Of a DNA stretch of 64,000 bases, positions 31,940 through 40,920 are shown piece by piece. This DNA comes from Paraescarpia echinospica (taxonomy: Eukaryota; Annelida; Polychaeta; Sabellida; Siboglinidae). The translations under genes and the position numbers were made by a program. The notes beneath the pieces were generated by a model. That model searched no databases, was not told the DNA's origin, and saw nothing but the letters and a program-made list of their open reading frames with translations. Location of the stretch: the NCBI GenBank assembly GCA_020002185.1, contig CM034534.1, positions 34,767,559 to 34,831,558 on the forward strand. The letters run 5' to 3'. How positions within the stretch are numbered: the stretch's first letter is position 1; each line of letters opens with the position of its first letter.

Positions 31940-32386
31940 ATGGACACGTTTCAGCTGATACGTCGCCTGGCGATCGACGCGTACACTAAAAACATCGTCG
32001 TAGGCGTCTTGCCCTAAGACAAGCTGCCGGGGCGGCGGCTCACCGCCTACCCGACGGCGTTCGTGTGCAACACCGACGACGGCGACGAGCCGGGAGAGCA
32101 CTGGGTGGCCGTCTACGTAGACGCCGACCGGCGAGGCGAGTACTTCGATTCGTACGGCCGTCCGCCAATGCACGCCGACTTCCGCGACTTCCTGAGCCGC
32201 AACTGCGTTTCGTGGACGTACGACAAGCGACTGCAGAGCGGCGTATCTAACGTGTGCTGACAATATTGCGTCGCCTACCTGCTCTTACGATGCCGCAGAA
32301 TGCCGCTAAGCGGCTTCCAGTACCTGTTCGGCCCCGATAGGGTGGCCAACGACTGTCTCGTATTCGACTGGCTAAAGCCGCATTGA
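31940..32386 (+). pseudogene. Polinton B maturation protease (adenain-like, Ulp1 superfamily), two stops
   Basis: Predicted capsid-maturation cysteine protease. It starts MDTFQLIRRLAIDAYTKNIVVG, has the His region GEHWVAVYVDAD, the acidic partner region EYFDSYGRP and the cysteine region near SNVC, and ends VANDCLVFDWLKPH. TAA at about 32,015 and TGA at about 32,258 interrupt the frame, the second inside the active-site cysteine motif. It is therefore probably inactive. At 149 codons it is shorter than adenain (about 200 residues) but usual for Polintons. Confidence 0.85.
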
Positions 32387-32787
32387 ACGCTGTCTATTAT
32401 CGTTTGCTATTATTATTAGACGACCGAGTATCCGAACCGACTTTGTTGGACCCGCCGGTCGCGGGGCTCCTCCCCGCGCTAGGCAGGCAAGACCGAAGTA
32501 GTGAGGTTGTATTGTAGCGCGTCGCCTATCTGCTCTTATTGCGAAACCGCTAAGCGGCTTCCGGTGCCTTTTCGGCCGCCACCTATTATCGCTTGCTATT
32601 ACCGAAGTAGTGAGGTTGTTGCAGTTAAATAAGAAAACAACGATGAAAACTGTACCGAGTGTTCACATTTTTATTCGTACACATACATACATAGGGCCCT
32701 ACCCCTTAGGTATGTCCCTACCCCTAGGGGTCCCTAGGTAGGTCCCTACCCCTAGGGGGGTAGGGAGGGAGGGAGGGAGGGTCCTCG
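32387..32787. other. Convergent intergenic region between late genes and polymerase, with repeats
   Basis: Parts of the protease 3' end are repeated imperfectly here (CTAAGCGGCTTCC at about 32,309 and 32,553; CGAAGTAGTGAGGTTGT at about 32,491 and 32,603). At 32,695-32,780 lies a cluster of CCCTACCCCTAGGGG palindromes followed by GGGAGGGAGGGAGGG. Both genes end here, so a shared 3'-end or transcript-termination role is possible. No gene is visible. Confidence 0.55.
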
Positions 32788-35700
32788 TTATTCGAGTATC
32801 GGCGCCGTGGTGACGCCGTCGTCGAGCACGCGACGTTTGGTGTAGAAGTAGCTCAACGCCGCGTGCTCCTGAATGTACGTCAGCACGGACGACTCCTTCA
32901 CTTGGAAGCCGCGGTTCCAGCCGCCGGCGCTCCGTTGGCTGTGCAGAACGCCGAGGATGGCGTCCTTGTCGACGTCGTTCTGACGCTTGCTCAGGCCCTT
33001 CGTACTGTACTTGTCGCCGTCGCCGCCGAAACAGTTGTACGTCTTGCTGCATAGCGCGACGATCCCGCGGCCGGACCATTCCTCTTTGAAGAGGCCCGGC
33101 GTTCGCTTGTCGTACTGGCGTCGACGCGCGCAACACTCTCGGCCGGCGAGCCGGCACCGCAAGTACGCCTCCGCGTGCGCGTCGCAGTGTTCCGACGGGA
33201 ACCACTCGCCGCGGTGTCGAAAGTAGTGTTCGCGCTTGGCCGTCGCCACGAGCTCGTCGAGACAGTGCCCCGCGAGGCTCAAATACGCCGAGTCCGTGTC
33301 CATCGCGCAGTACTGGAACAGGGGGCGCGGAATGGAGGCGGCGATTAAATCGTAATAAGCGACGATTATTGATCAACGTCGCGGCGCCGGCGGCCGTGCA
33401 GAACTTGATGTCGCGGTGCAGGTCGACGCGCGTGATCGTTTTCCCGTAGCAACTGTTGCCGAGCAGTTTAAACGTATCGGCGATGATGGCCTTGTCGGGG
33501 TCGGCGTCGCCCGTGCGTCGCGCGGCGGAGACCGTGTCGCCGAAGCGGCGAAAGCACGCGACCGGCTCGTACTCGACGATCTGGTAGACGCGCTCGACGA
33601 CGAGGCCGTGCCGCAGATACCACCGCAGTAGCGGCGTCGCGAGCAGAATCTTGGCGCCGAAGAAGCTCCCACGAGCGTGCGCTGAGGCCGGGCAAGGAAG
33701 TCGTGCGTTTCGGCGTAGCGACGCATGAACGGGCTGAGATCGTCGCGCGCGATGTAGGCGTTCTTGAAGATCGGCTGCATCTCGGCGAAGGCGTCGCGCA
33801 GCGCCTCCGGAACGGCGATGTCGCACTCGACGAGGCCGAACAGCGTGCCGTCGAGCACGGCCTTCAGGATCGTCGGCCGCGTCACGGCGCCGCCGGCGCC
33901 GGTCCAGCTCCGCGGCGGCGGCGGCGGTCTCGCCGCGCGCCACTGGCACTCCCACATCTCGACGACGGCGACGAAGCGGCGAAGGTAGGCCGTGACGGCG
34001 GCCGTCTCGGCGTACAGTTGGCTCATCGGCTTACCGTTCACCGCGTTCGTCTCCCTCCCCGTGCACGGGCAGCCGTGGAAGAAGCACCCATGGAACTGGT
34101 ACGCCGTCCGCGTCGCGCCACACCAGCCGTCGACCCGGTACTTGCCGACGCGCTTCTCCCGCCCGTTGAGCTGGTGACGTATGTACGCCACCGTCCGCGC
34201 CGCCTCCCACGTCAGCCACTCGACGGCCAGGCGGCCGTAGCGGTGTACGCGCTCCGGTCGAAAGGCGTTGTCCGCGCGCCGGCGCGTGTACCACCCCGAC
34301 GGCATCTCCTGCGTGATCACCCATAGGTAGAGGCCGTTTGCGTCGAAGCCGACAATAGAGCGGCAGGGGCGCGCCGACTCACCGTACTCCTCGCGCCGAA
34401 GGGCGTTCACGCCGGCCTCGTGATAGCGCGCGAAAATGATCGAGGGGCCGCCGACGATCTGCGACTGTAGGAGCCGGTGCAGGTCCTTGTTCGATTCGTT
34501 GAAGAGCGTGAAGTGGAGCGACGACGGCAGATCGTTGAACAGGTACAGCAGCGTCAGGCCCGGTACGCTGATGGCGTCCTTGAACATGTCGATGAGGCCC
34601 TGACCATAGAAGGCGAACAGCTTGTCGACGGCCTCCAGGAACGGCACCACGTCCCTATTGTTACACTACGCGAGGTAGTCCCGCAGCGTCGTCATCCCCT
34701 CGTCGCGCCATACCAGCGCGCAACCCTCGTACTCGGCGGCGGAGATGCCTTCGCGCTTCAGGCGGCTGTAGAAGGCCTCGCGCGGCGGCAGCCGGGTCTC
34801 GTCCAGTTTTCGCAGTTCGTCGAGGTACTCGTAGGGGAAGTGCCCCTTCGTCGCCTCGCAGCTGTAGGCCTTCAGAAACCGGGCGTAGCTGACGCCGGGG
34901 GCCAGGTAGTTGGTGATGTCCAGGAACGTGGGCGTCGCCGTCATCAGGCACATGAAGTTGTTCTGACGCTTGATCGTGAACGCCGACGAGATGCTCTGCG
35001 CCTCGCCGGTCATGAACAGGGGCGTCAGATATTTCTTAACGACGTTCATGTCGTACTTCCCCGAATTGAGGCCGAGGACGGGGAGGCGGCGCAGTTGCTT
35101 CCACAGACGGTCGACGAGCACCGTGTACGGGCTCTTATCGCGCGCCGCCTCCGCCGCCGTCGCGTGCGCCCGCCAGTCGGCGTCGGTCGCGTCGATCGCC
35201 TCGAAGGTCGCGTCAAACGACGGCCGCAGAGCAGCGCACGCCGCCTCGCTCATGGCCTCCAGGGCGTCGATCAGGCGCTTCGCGAGCTCGTCCGAATCGC
35301 CGGACGTGACGAAGCAGCGCGCCGTCTCGTGCCCGGGGACGTTCGAGGCGACGCATCCACCGGCATTTGGCGCTGTCCGCCGGCAGATCGTGATCGTCGA
35401 AGAAGCACTCAAAATCGTACGTCGCCCTGTACGGATAGTAGCGCAGGCCTTCGTCCACGTAGACGCCCTCGTCCTCCAGCTGCTGAAACACGGACGGCGT
35501 CGGATGGTAGACGCCGCCGGGAAAGACGTGGCGAACGCCGCCCTCGCACGTCGCCTCGTGACGTCGCAGGATATGGGCGGTGCGCCACAGCGATTCGCCG
35601 CACTTGCCGCATCGATACGAGCGACAGAACAGCGACACGTCGGCTATGAAGGAATAGTGCGTCTCGAACAGATTGACGCTCATGGTGGTCGGGTAGCGAT

Positions 35701-36721
35701 GGAGGGAGCGGCGGACCACTTCGGCGGTGGCGCCCTCCGTCGTCAGCCGATACACGGCCACATTCGTTTCGAAGGCCGCCTCCACCCGGCCGAGTTCGTT
35801 CAGCGGGACGCCGGCGAACGCATAGTAGGGTTGGCCGCCGGCGCCGTAGTCGGCGTAGAGCCTTAAGGCGGCGGTCGTCAAATCGTCAGCGCGAAAGTCG
35901 GCGCCCCGATGCAGCGCCAGACAACGGAAGAGGCACAGGTTGTCGACGTACGGACGGCTGTGGCGATCGTTCACTAGGCTGACGAGCCCCGCGTTGTGGC
36001 GCAGATAGGCGGGGAGGCGCTGCTGGCGTGCGCACCCGATAGGATGGTGGATGATGGCGTTGAGGAAGTACGTAACGTTCGTTACCAACTCGGCGATCCA
36101 CCCCGAGTCGGGTCGCTGCGCGATCACGTACTGCAGAACGTCGGGCTGTCGGTTGGCGTCGAGGAAGCGTTCGAACGACGCGACGTCGAAAACGAGGACT
36201 GGCGACTCGAGATAGCGTCCGCAACAGTTACACGAAGAATGGTAGTAACGTAGTCGGCCCGTCTCCCTGTGCCGCAGAATAAACCCGTACGATAAGTTTA
36301 TTTTAAAGGCCCGAGTCTGCGCCTCGAACATCAGTCGTAGTCGGGCTTCGTGCGCGGCCGTATCCCGGTGGCCGGACAAATGGAAATTATACCTAGATTG
36401 AACGGAGCCGTGCGCCACAGACGTACGGATACTCGCCCAGTAGTCGCGCACGACGCTCTGTCGGTCGTCGTCGACGACGACGTCGTCATCGCGACATAAA
36501 TGGTGCAACCTATCGTCGGGGCTGTCGAACGATCGATTGCATTTTGGACACACCTCAGCGGCGACGCCGCAAGTTCGCAGATGCCGCAACATACTACCGC
36601 GCTGATCGAACGAACGATCACATTTCGGGCATACGTATTCATCGCTGCCGCATGTTTTTAGATGCTTCGACAAATGACAAAGACGGACGAACGATCGATC
36701 GCATTTCGGACACACGTGCAT
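32788..36721 (-). pseudogene. Polinton B protein-primed DNA polymerase B with N-terminal zinc fingers, frameshifted
   Basis: Family-B polymerase that replicates the element from a protein primer. The N-terminus has three Cys-His fingers (CPKCDRSF twice, CPKCNRSF). ExoI is YDFECFF near 35,410; ExoII is LNSGKYDMNVVKKYL near 35,060; motif A is GFDANGLYL near 34,340; motif B is LLGNSCYGKT near 33,450; motif C is MDTDSAY at 33,303. The C-terminus is KRRVLDDGVTTAPILE. Breaks are frameshifts near 35,355, 33,690 and 33,345, and a TAG at 34,666-34,668. All catalytic motifs remain visible in one or other frame. Total span of about 1300 codons fits Polinton polymerases. It is transcribed leftward, opposite to the late block. 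Confidence 0.92.
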
Positions 36722-36778
36722 CGTCGGTCTAGGCGCGCACTCGGAACGCTATTAACTACGACGAAGCGCGCCGACACC

Positions 36779-36787
36779 ACTTATAAG
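36779..36787 (-). promoter_or_regulatory. TATA box of the polymerase gene
   Basis: CTTATAAGG on the minus strand, about 60 bp upstream of the polymerase ATG. Confidence 0.5.
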
Positions 36788-36839
36788 GCCGCCGCTGCGC
36801 CTAACGACCGCTAGGGGGAGCTTTTTCTGAACGGCGGTT

Positions 36840-37190
36840 TTCTCGCATCCCTGACCGTCAGGTGGCGGCACTGCTGGCCCGTCGTCCGTGGACCACCGAG
36901 GTAGCAGCGGCGACAAAGTTTTGTTTTCATGGCCGACAGGGCAGCAACGTTTTTGTGGTGGCCGACAGGTGGCAGCGCTACGCCTGCCGAGGGATCGAGG
37001 CAGCGGCAAAGTTTTTTTGTTTACGTTTTGTAGTAGAAATTTCGGCTGTCAGCTGCGCCCGGATACGCGGAGTGTTTTTGTGCAGTAGTTGGACAGGCGT
37101 TCGGTAGCGGAATTGAATGTCAGCAAAGTGTTTTGTTTTGTTTTGGATGGCGTCGAATGTCAACAACAGGAGGCGGGAATTGTTTTCATA
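36840..37190. repeat. Degenerate short direct repeats upstream of the polymerase gene
   Basis: GGCCGACAGG, GGCAGC and CAAAGTTTT(T)TTGTTT elements recur between 36,860 and 37,150 with variable spacing. This is the intergenic stretch between the polymerase promoter and the 3' side of the RPA-like gene; no conserved frame is present. Confidence 0.5.
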
Positions 37191-37219
37191 CGTTTTATTA
37201 AGCAGCCTCGTACTACTAC

Positions 37220-37470
37220 TACTACATCACCACAGTAAGGCTTTATGCCACGGTAAACAGTAAAGAGGCTTTATGCCACAGCAGAATAAATAATAATAAG
37301 GCTTTACGCCTCCAACAGCGGGGCTATTGTGCACCTAATAATAAGGCTTTAGGCCATACCGAAATGAAAATTCATCGGTAAAAAATACATATTAAGCGTT
37401 CGGCGGGCCTTATGCCACAGCGGAGTAAATAATAAGGCTTTAAGGCCACAACAGCGGACAATAGGCCGCC
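37220..37470. repeat. Array of about six GGCTTTATGCC-type short palindromes
   Basis: Variants (GGCTTTATGCC, GGCTTTACGCC, GGCTTTAGGCC, GGCTTTAAGGCC, GGCCTTATGCC) recur, often preceded by AATAATAA and followed by ACAGCGG. The GGC...GCC arms make each an imperfect palindrome. They lie downstream of the RPA-like gene stop. Confidence 0.75.
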
Positions 37471-37510
37471 CGATTAAGTTCATCGGCTTTATATTGAAAA
37501 CGTTAGTCAT

Positions 37511-38185
37511 TCAAGCGTATACGCCGGGTTCGCTCGCCTTCTTCGACACGACCCGTACATCACGGACCGTATACGTGTCCAGTATGCCACCCCACACGAC
37601 CTTGTTCACGGTCAGCTCCAAGACTGTGCCAACCAGGCTCGCCACAAAGCTACTGCGCAACTGGTCTGGCAACAGGCGTGACACATGATCGGCATCGTAA
37701 TCGCCGATCGACGAAATCGCTTCGTCGAACAGCGTGATCCAAATGCTGGCCTCCGTGTCGGCGTCATTTTCGTCTTCCACGAAGACGCGCACCGAAAAAT
37801 ACGTCTTCGCCTTTGCCTGCACACCGTGTACAGCGCACACCCGACCACCGCTTTCAATGCCTCGCACTTTGCGCTTGCAAACGCCACAGCCGATGTACGT
37901 GCATTTACTTTTCCAAGCCACGCCAACGATTGTTACGGGCGTAACAATCTTATACGTGCCATCGCAGGCTAGCACGAACTCTTTCAACGATACCTCGGAC
38001 GTCAGCGCGTCCGCACTCACCACGGCCTCAAAAGACGACGCCTCCTTAGTAGGCGCCACGTCGGCAGTCGGAAGCTCCTTCGCGCTGGCCTCCGAAGCTT
38101 TGCCACCAGACTCCACCGTTGGAGCCTCCCTCAACTTGCTGCTCTTCTTTGGTGGCGCCTCTCCGTGAGCGGGCGGCGGTGACAT
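37511..38185 (-). CDS. RPA-like single-stranded-DNA-binding protein (OB fold with zinc ribbon)
   Basis: 224 residues from the ATG at 38,185 (a longer upstream-open frame exists but lies between the TATA box and this ATG). Residues 1-65 are a low-complexity Ala/Ser/Glu/Lys tail. Residues 68-200 resemble the C-terminal DNA-binding domain of RPA70: an opening strand pair, then a zinc ribbon with Cys100-x2-Cys103 and Cys117-x2-His120 (TYIGCGVCKRKV ... RVCAVHG), then KTYFSVRVFVEDE, SIWITLFDEAISSI and a closing ELTVNK strand. In RPA this fold binds ssDNA and the large-subunit zinc ribbon stabilises it. In a protein-primed replicon such a protein could coat displaced strands. The frame is fully open, unlike the polymerase. 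Assignment rests on motif and fold pattern read by eye. Confidence 0.7.
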   Translation of the reverse strand: MSPPPAHGEAPPKKSSKLREAPTVESGGKASEASAKELPTADVAPTKEASSFEAVVSADALTSEVSLKEFVLACDGTYKIVTPVTIVGVAWKSKCTYIGCGVCKRKVRGIESGGRVCAVHGVQAKAKTYFSVRVFVEDENDADTEASIWITLFDEAISSIGDYDADHVSRLLPDQLRSSFVASLVGTVLELTVNKVVWGGILDTYTVRDVRVVSKKASEPGVYA

Positions 38186-38269
38186 GATCAACAACGCTCT
38201 GCAACACACAAAGTTACTGCAACGGTAACAACACCACAGCGACGATACATAGACGTTCTCCGCCCGGCC

Positions 38270-38280
38270 CCCTATATAAG
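38270..38280 (-). promoter_or_regulatory. TATA box of the RPA-like gene
   Basis: TTATATAGG on the minus strand about 90 bp upstream of the ATG at 38,185. Confidence 0.55.
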
Positions 38281-38516
38281 CGCTTTGCACGCGACCCGCA
38301 CGCGCGCCACAAAGCAGCCGACTCTTACAAGGTTACTAAAACTGAAAAAAATCTCTCGGTCAGCCTAGTGCACTAACAGATCGCCTCTTTTATTTCCTAA
38401 TATAAGCTTACCATACGATTCTCTAGCCCCTACTGACTATTATAGACCGCTTAGTTTGCGCACATTTCACCTTTAACTGTCGTTTTAAACACTTACAAAC
38501 AGTTACATAAGCGCGT

Positions 38517-38535
38517 TATATAAGCAGTGACGTCA
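38517..38535 (+). promoter_or_regulatory. TATA box and CRE of the rightward spliced gene
   Basis: TATATAAG at 38,517-38,524 is followed by a perfect palindromic CRE, TGACGTCA, at 38,528-38,535. It lies back to back with the RPA-like gene promoter, about 240 bp away, so the two genes are divergently transcribed. Confidence 0.6.
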
Positions 38536-38561
38536 GCACCTTATGTAAGGCTACGGCGTAC

Positions 38562-40010
38562 GTGTCTAGGCCGCTACACGTTACCGCGCACAAAACAGCG
38601 GCGCCACAACTGCGCAATTCATTTCTCACGATGGAGCCGACCGACCAAGTTCACAATTATGCGGCCAATCCCCAACAACCACAAAACAGGTACGTTTTGC
38701 TAACTCAACTAACACTGGCTTTCCTCGCATTACTGCTTTATTTTATAACGTTCACTAACTAACTAACTATTTTTTTACAGCGAGCTGCCTCCCCAAAACG
38801 CCGGGAATGGCGCTGGGCCGACGACTCCCCAAGTCGCTGGGGATACGCCGACTCCTCCCCAAGCCGCCGGGAATAGCGCTGCTCCGCCACCTATCCGACT
38901 ACCCCCACCCCAACGCCCCGGAGAAAGGTGCGTTTAACGATACTAACTAAATAACGCTTCCCCCTTTACAGACCGCCTTTTTTTTAATTTACCTTTATTT
39001 GCAGACGCCTATTACGGACTTTTTTGATAAACACTATAGCTGCTTTTCCAGATTAACGTGCGCCCCACTATTTACAAACGCCCCGTTACAAACTTAATGA
39101 ATACTGCTTTTTTACAGGCCCTAAAAGAGACGCACCATTACTTTAATACTTTTTTCATACTTGCAGACGAAACATCGCCGGATTCGATACACTGCATATA
39201 GGGCGGGGGCAAACCCTTGCGCGCCCCTCACACCGAAATGGCGTCATTAATAGATCAAGAATAAATTTGAGCCCAAGCGATATGATTATGATTGATAGGG
39301 CCCCGCGCGCCGATAGGCCTGGGGCCACATTGTTCCTTAGGCGTCGCCGGCGACGTCACACTACCGACCCTTAACACTTTTCCTTCTGCTACAGATTTCG
39401 CCTATTGGTCGTGGCACCCGAACTAGTCAATCGACTCCTTATGGATAAAACCCTCGCCAACCACACTCACCGGAATGGACACCCTGCAGGACGAACCCCG
39501 CGCGCCAGTAAGCGCCACCCCGACGATAATTGAACTTTTCCTTTTCACCACAGAAGGCACATCTTCGTGATCGCCCCTGAACTAACTCATCGAAGATACG
39601 CCATCGGCCGGGGCGTTGTGGTACACTTCGTTGAAACTACTCCTCGCCCAATCAGCTTCGCCTCGTCACCACACCGCCGCCCAATCTTAGCCGTCGAACC
39701 ACAACAACAACAACAACAACAACAACACGACACAGAAATCTTCGACGACAGCGACGGCTACGATGAACCTTTATTATTTCTAGCCACACCTGCAGACAAC
39801 CCCCAACCAGAAGAACACGAAACTTTCACGCAACCCTTCTCATTTGCTTCCATATTTCCACGCCCTCAAGTTCTCCTCCCATCATTTGCACCACCCATTC
39901 CAGCCCATCTTTCCGTCCATTTAGGTTACCCTCCACAGCCACCCGGCCGCCACGGCTTTGGCCCACCACCACCCGATCATGACCCCTTTCCGCCGCCTCT
40001 CTCTTCATAA
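38562..40010 (+). CDS. Spliced accessory gene with alternative in-phase terminal reading frames
   Basis: I do not recognise the product. Exon 1 ends at 38,689 (CAAAACAG/GTACG); intron 1 is 38,690-38,780 with a CTAACTAAC branch site and TTTTTTTACAG; exon 2 is 38,781-38,927 and ends GAGAAAG/GTGCG. Exon 2 encodes Pro/Gln-rich imperfect repeats (PPQNAGN, TPQVAGD, PPQAAGN). Candidate acceptors follow at 38,972, 39,005, 39,118, 39,167, 39,395 and 39,554. In the same phase three of them give substantial open tails: 39,167-39,374 (starts RNIAGFDTL), 39,395-39,533 (FRLLVVAPELVNR) and 39,554-40,010 (RHIFVIAPELTHR; has a Gln run and a Pro/His-rich end). Either ATG (38,562 or 38,631) is possible. Retaining intron 1 would instead append a hydrophobic helix (LTLAFLALLLYFI) and stop. 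AATAAA lies at 40,028. Confidence 0.55.
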
Positions 40011-40027
40011 TAAATTCACCGTTCATC

Positions 40028-40036
40028 TGTAAACCA
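40028..40036 (+). terminator. Polyadenylation signal of the spliced accessory gene
   Basis: AATAAAATT starts about 18 bp after the stop codon at 40,010; all the alternative tails could share this 3' end. Confidence 0.55.
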
Positions 40037-40244
40037 ATAAAATTTATTTTTCACCGTTTATTGCTGTTTCTGTGTTTCGTTTCGCGTAACGCGCGCCACC
40101 AGCATTCCAACTCATACACGAATAACACCATTCCAAATGCTGCCTATATTCCAACTACACACATTCGTCGTTGCACACACCAAACCCCAGTGGCCGCCAA
40201 CGCCACAAGCTTAATACGCGCGCATATGCGTCGCTGCGCGCAGC

Positions 40245-40490
40245 CCAACTTATTCTGACAACTCCGGCCCCCAGCTGCTATAACGATATTGCAACGCCGA
40301 TGCACGCGTATCAGCTGTTACCAAACATCAGCTGTAATGCAGCCAGCACTGACAGCCAATACACCGATCCACAGCGGTCTCCAACGCCACAGCCCAACTT
40401 ATTCTGACAGCTCCGGCCCCCAGCTGCTATAACGATATTGCAACGCCGATGCACGCGTATCAGCTGTTGCCAAACATCAGCTGCTACCGA
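40245..40490. repeat. Direct repeat of about 95 bp, offset 147 bp
   Basis: CAGCCCAACTTATTCTGAC and the following 75 bp occur at about 40,245 and again at about 40,392 with two or three changes. Located between the accessory gene and the right TIR; no gene seen. Confidence 0.88.
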
Positions 40491-40755
40491 ACGCGCCTGA
40501 CTATCGCGCCGCGCATACTAGCGCACGGACAGATGACAGCCGAAATAAACATTTATCCGGCCTTCCGACAAACAACGCACATACTGCATTAACTCCAACA
40601 GTGCAGACTGACATACGATACCCCCATTCGCCAGTGAGTCGTGAAAACTAGGCCACTCGATTGCCCTCCTGATCTCCAGCGCGCCACGCGTAAACTAATC
40701 CGGCCGATTAACCTCGCTGATCCCCAGGCACGCCCCTGCACCGCGTTACAGCCTA

Positions 40756-40783
40756 GAAGGTTCTAGAAGTTTCTAGAACCTTC
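40756..40783. promoter_or_regulatory. Heat-shock element, six alternating nGAAn units
   Basis: Reads GAAnnTTCnnGAAnnTTC and continues with nnGAAnnTTC, giving six perfectly spaced HSF pentamers; three are enough for canonical HSF1 trimer binding. Function is inferred from the motif. Confidence 0.8.
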
Positions 40784-40883
40784 CCGTGAGTCGTGAACCT
40801 TCCCCACCTCCCCAGGCACAACGTAGGCCGTCCGACTAACCTCGCTGATCCCCAGGGACGCCACTGCACCACGTTACAGCCTA

Positions 40884-40901
40884 GAAGGTTCTAGAACCTT
40901 C
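40884..40901. promoter_or_regulatory. Heat-shock element, four alternating nGAAn units
   Basis: GAAnnTTCnnGAAnnTTC with perfect spacing, in the second copy of the 85-bp repeat, just inside the right TIR. Confidence 0.78.
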
Positions 40902-40920
40902 CCCACCTCCCCCGTATACA

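Larger units (their letters stand above)
40698..40908. repeat. Direct repeat of about 85 bp carrying the heat-shock elements
   Basis: AACCTCGCTGATCCCCAGG followed by CGCC, CTGCACC and GTTACAGCCTAGAAGGTTCT occurs at about 40,708 and 40,837. Each copy ends in a heat-shock element. Confidence 0.85.

Noticed and set aside
30535..31947. 470-codon open frame on the minus strand
   Set aside because: Exact antisense of the major capsid gene, which has recognised family motifs; GC-rich third positions keep the reverse frame open.
33703..36253. Several long plus-strand open frames (200-390 codons)
   Set aside because: Antisense shadows of the polymerase, whose catalytic motifs are on the minus strand; their translations are Arg/Ala-rich without domains.
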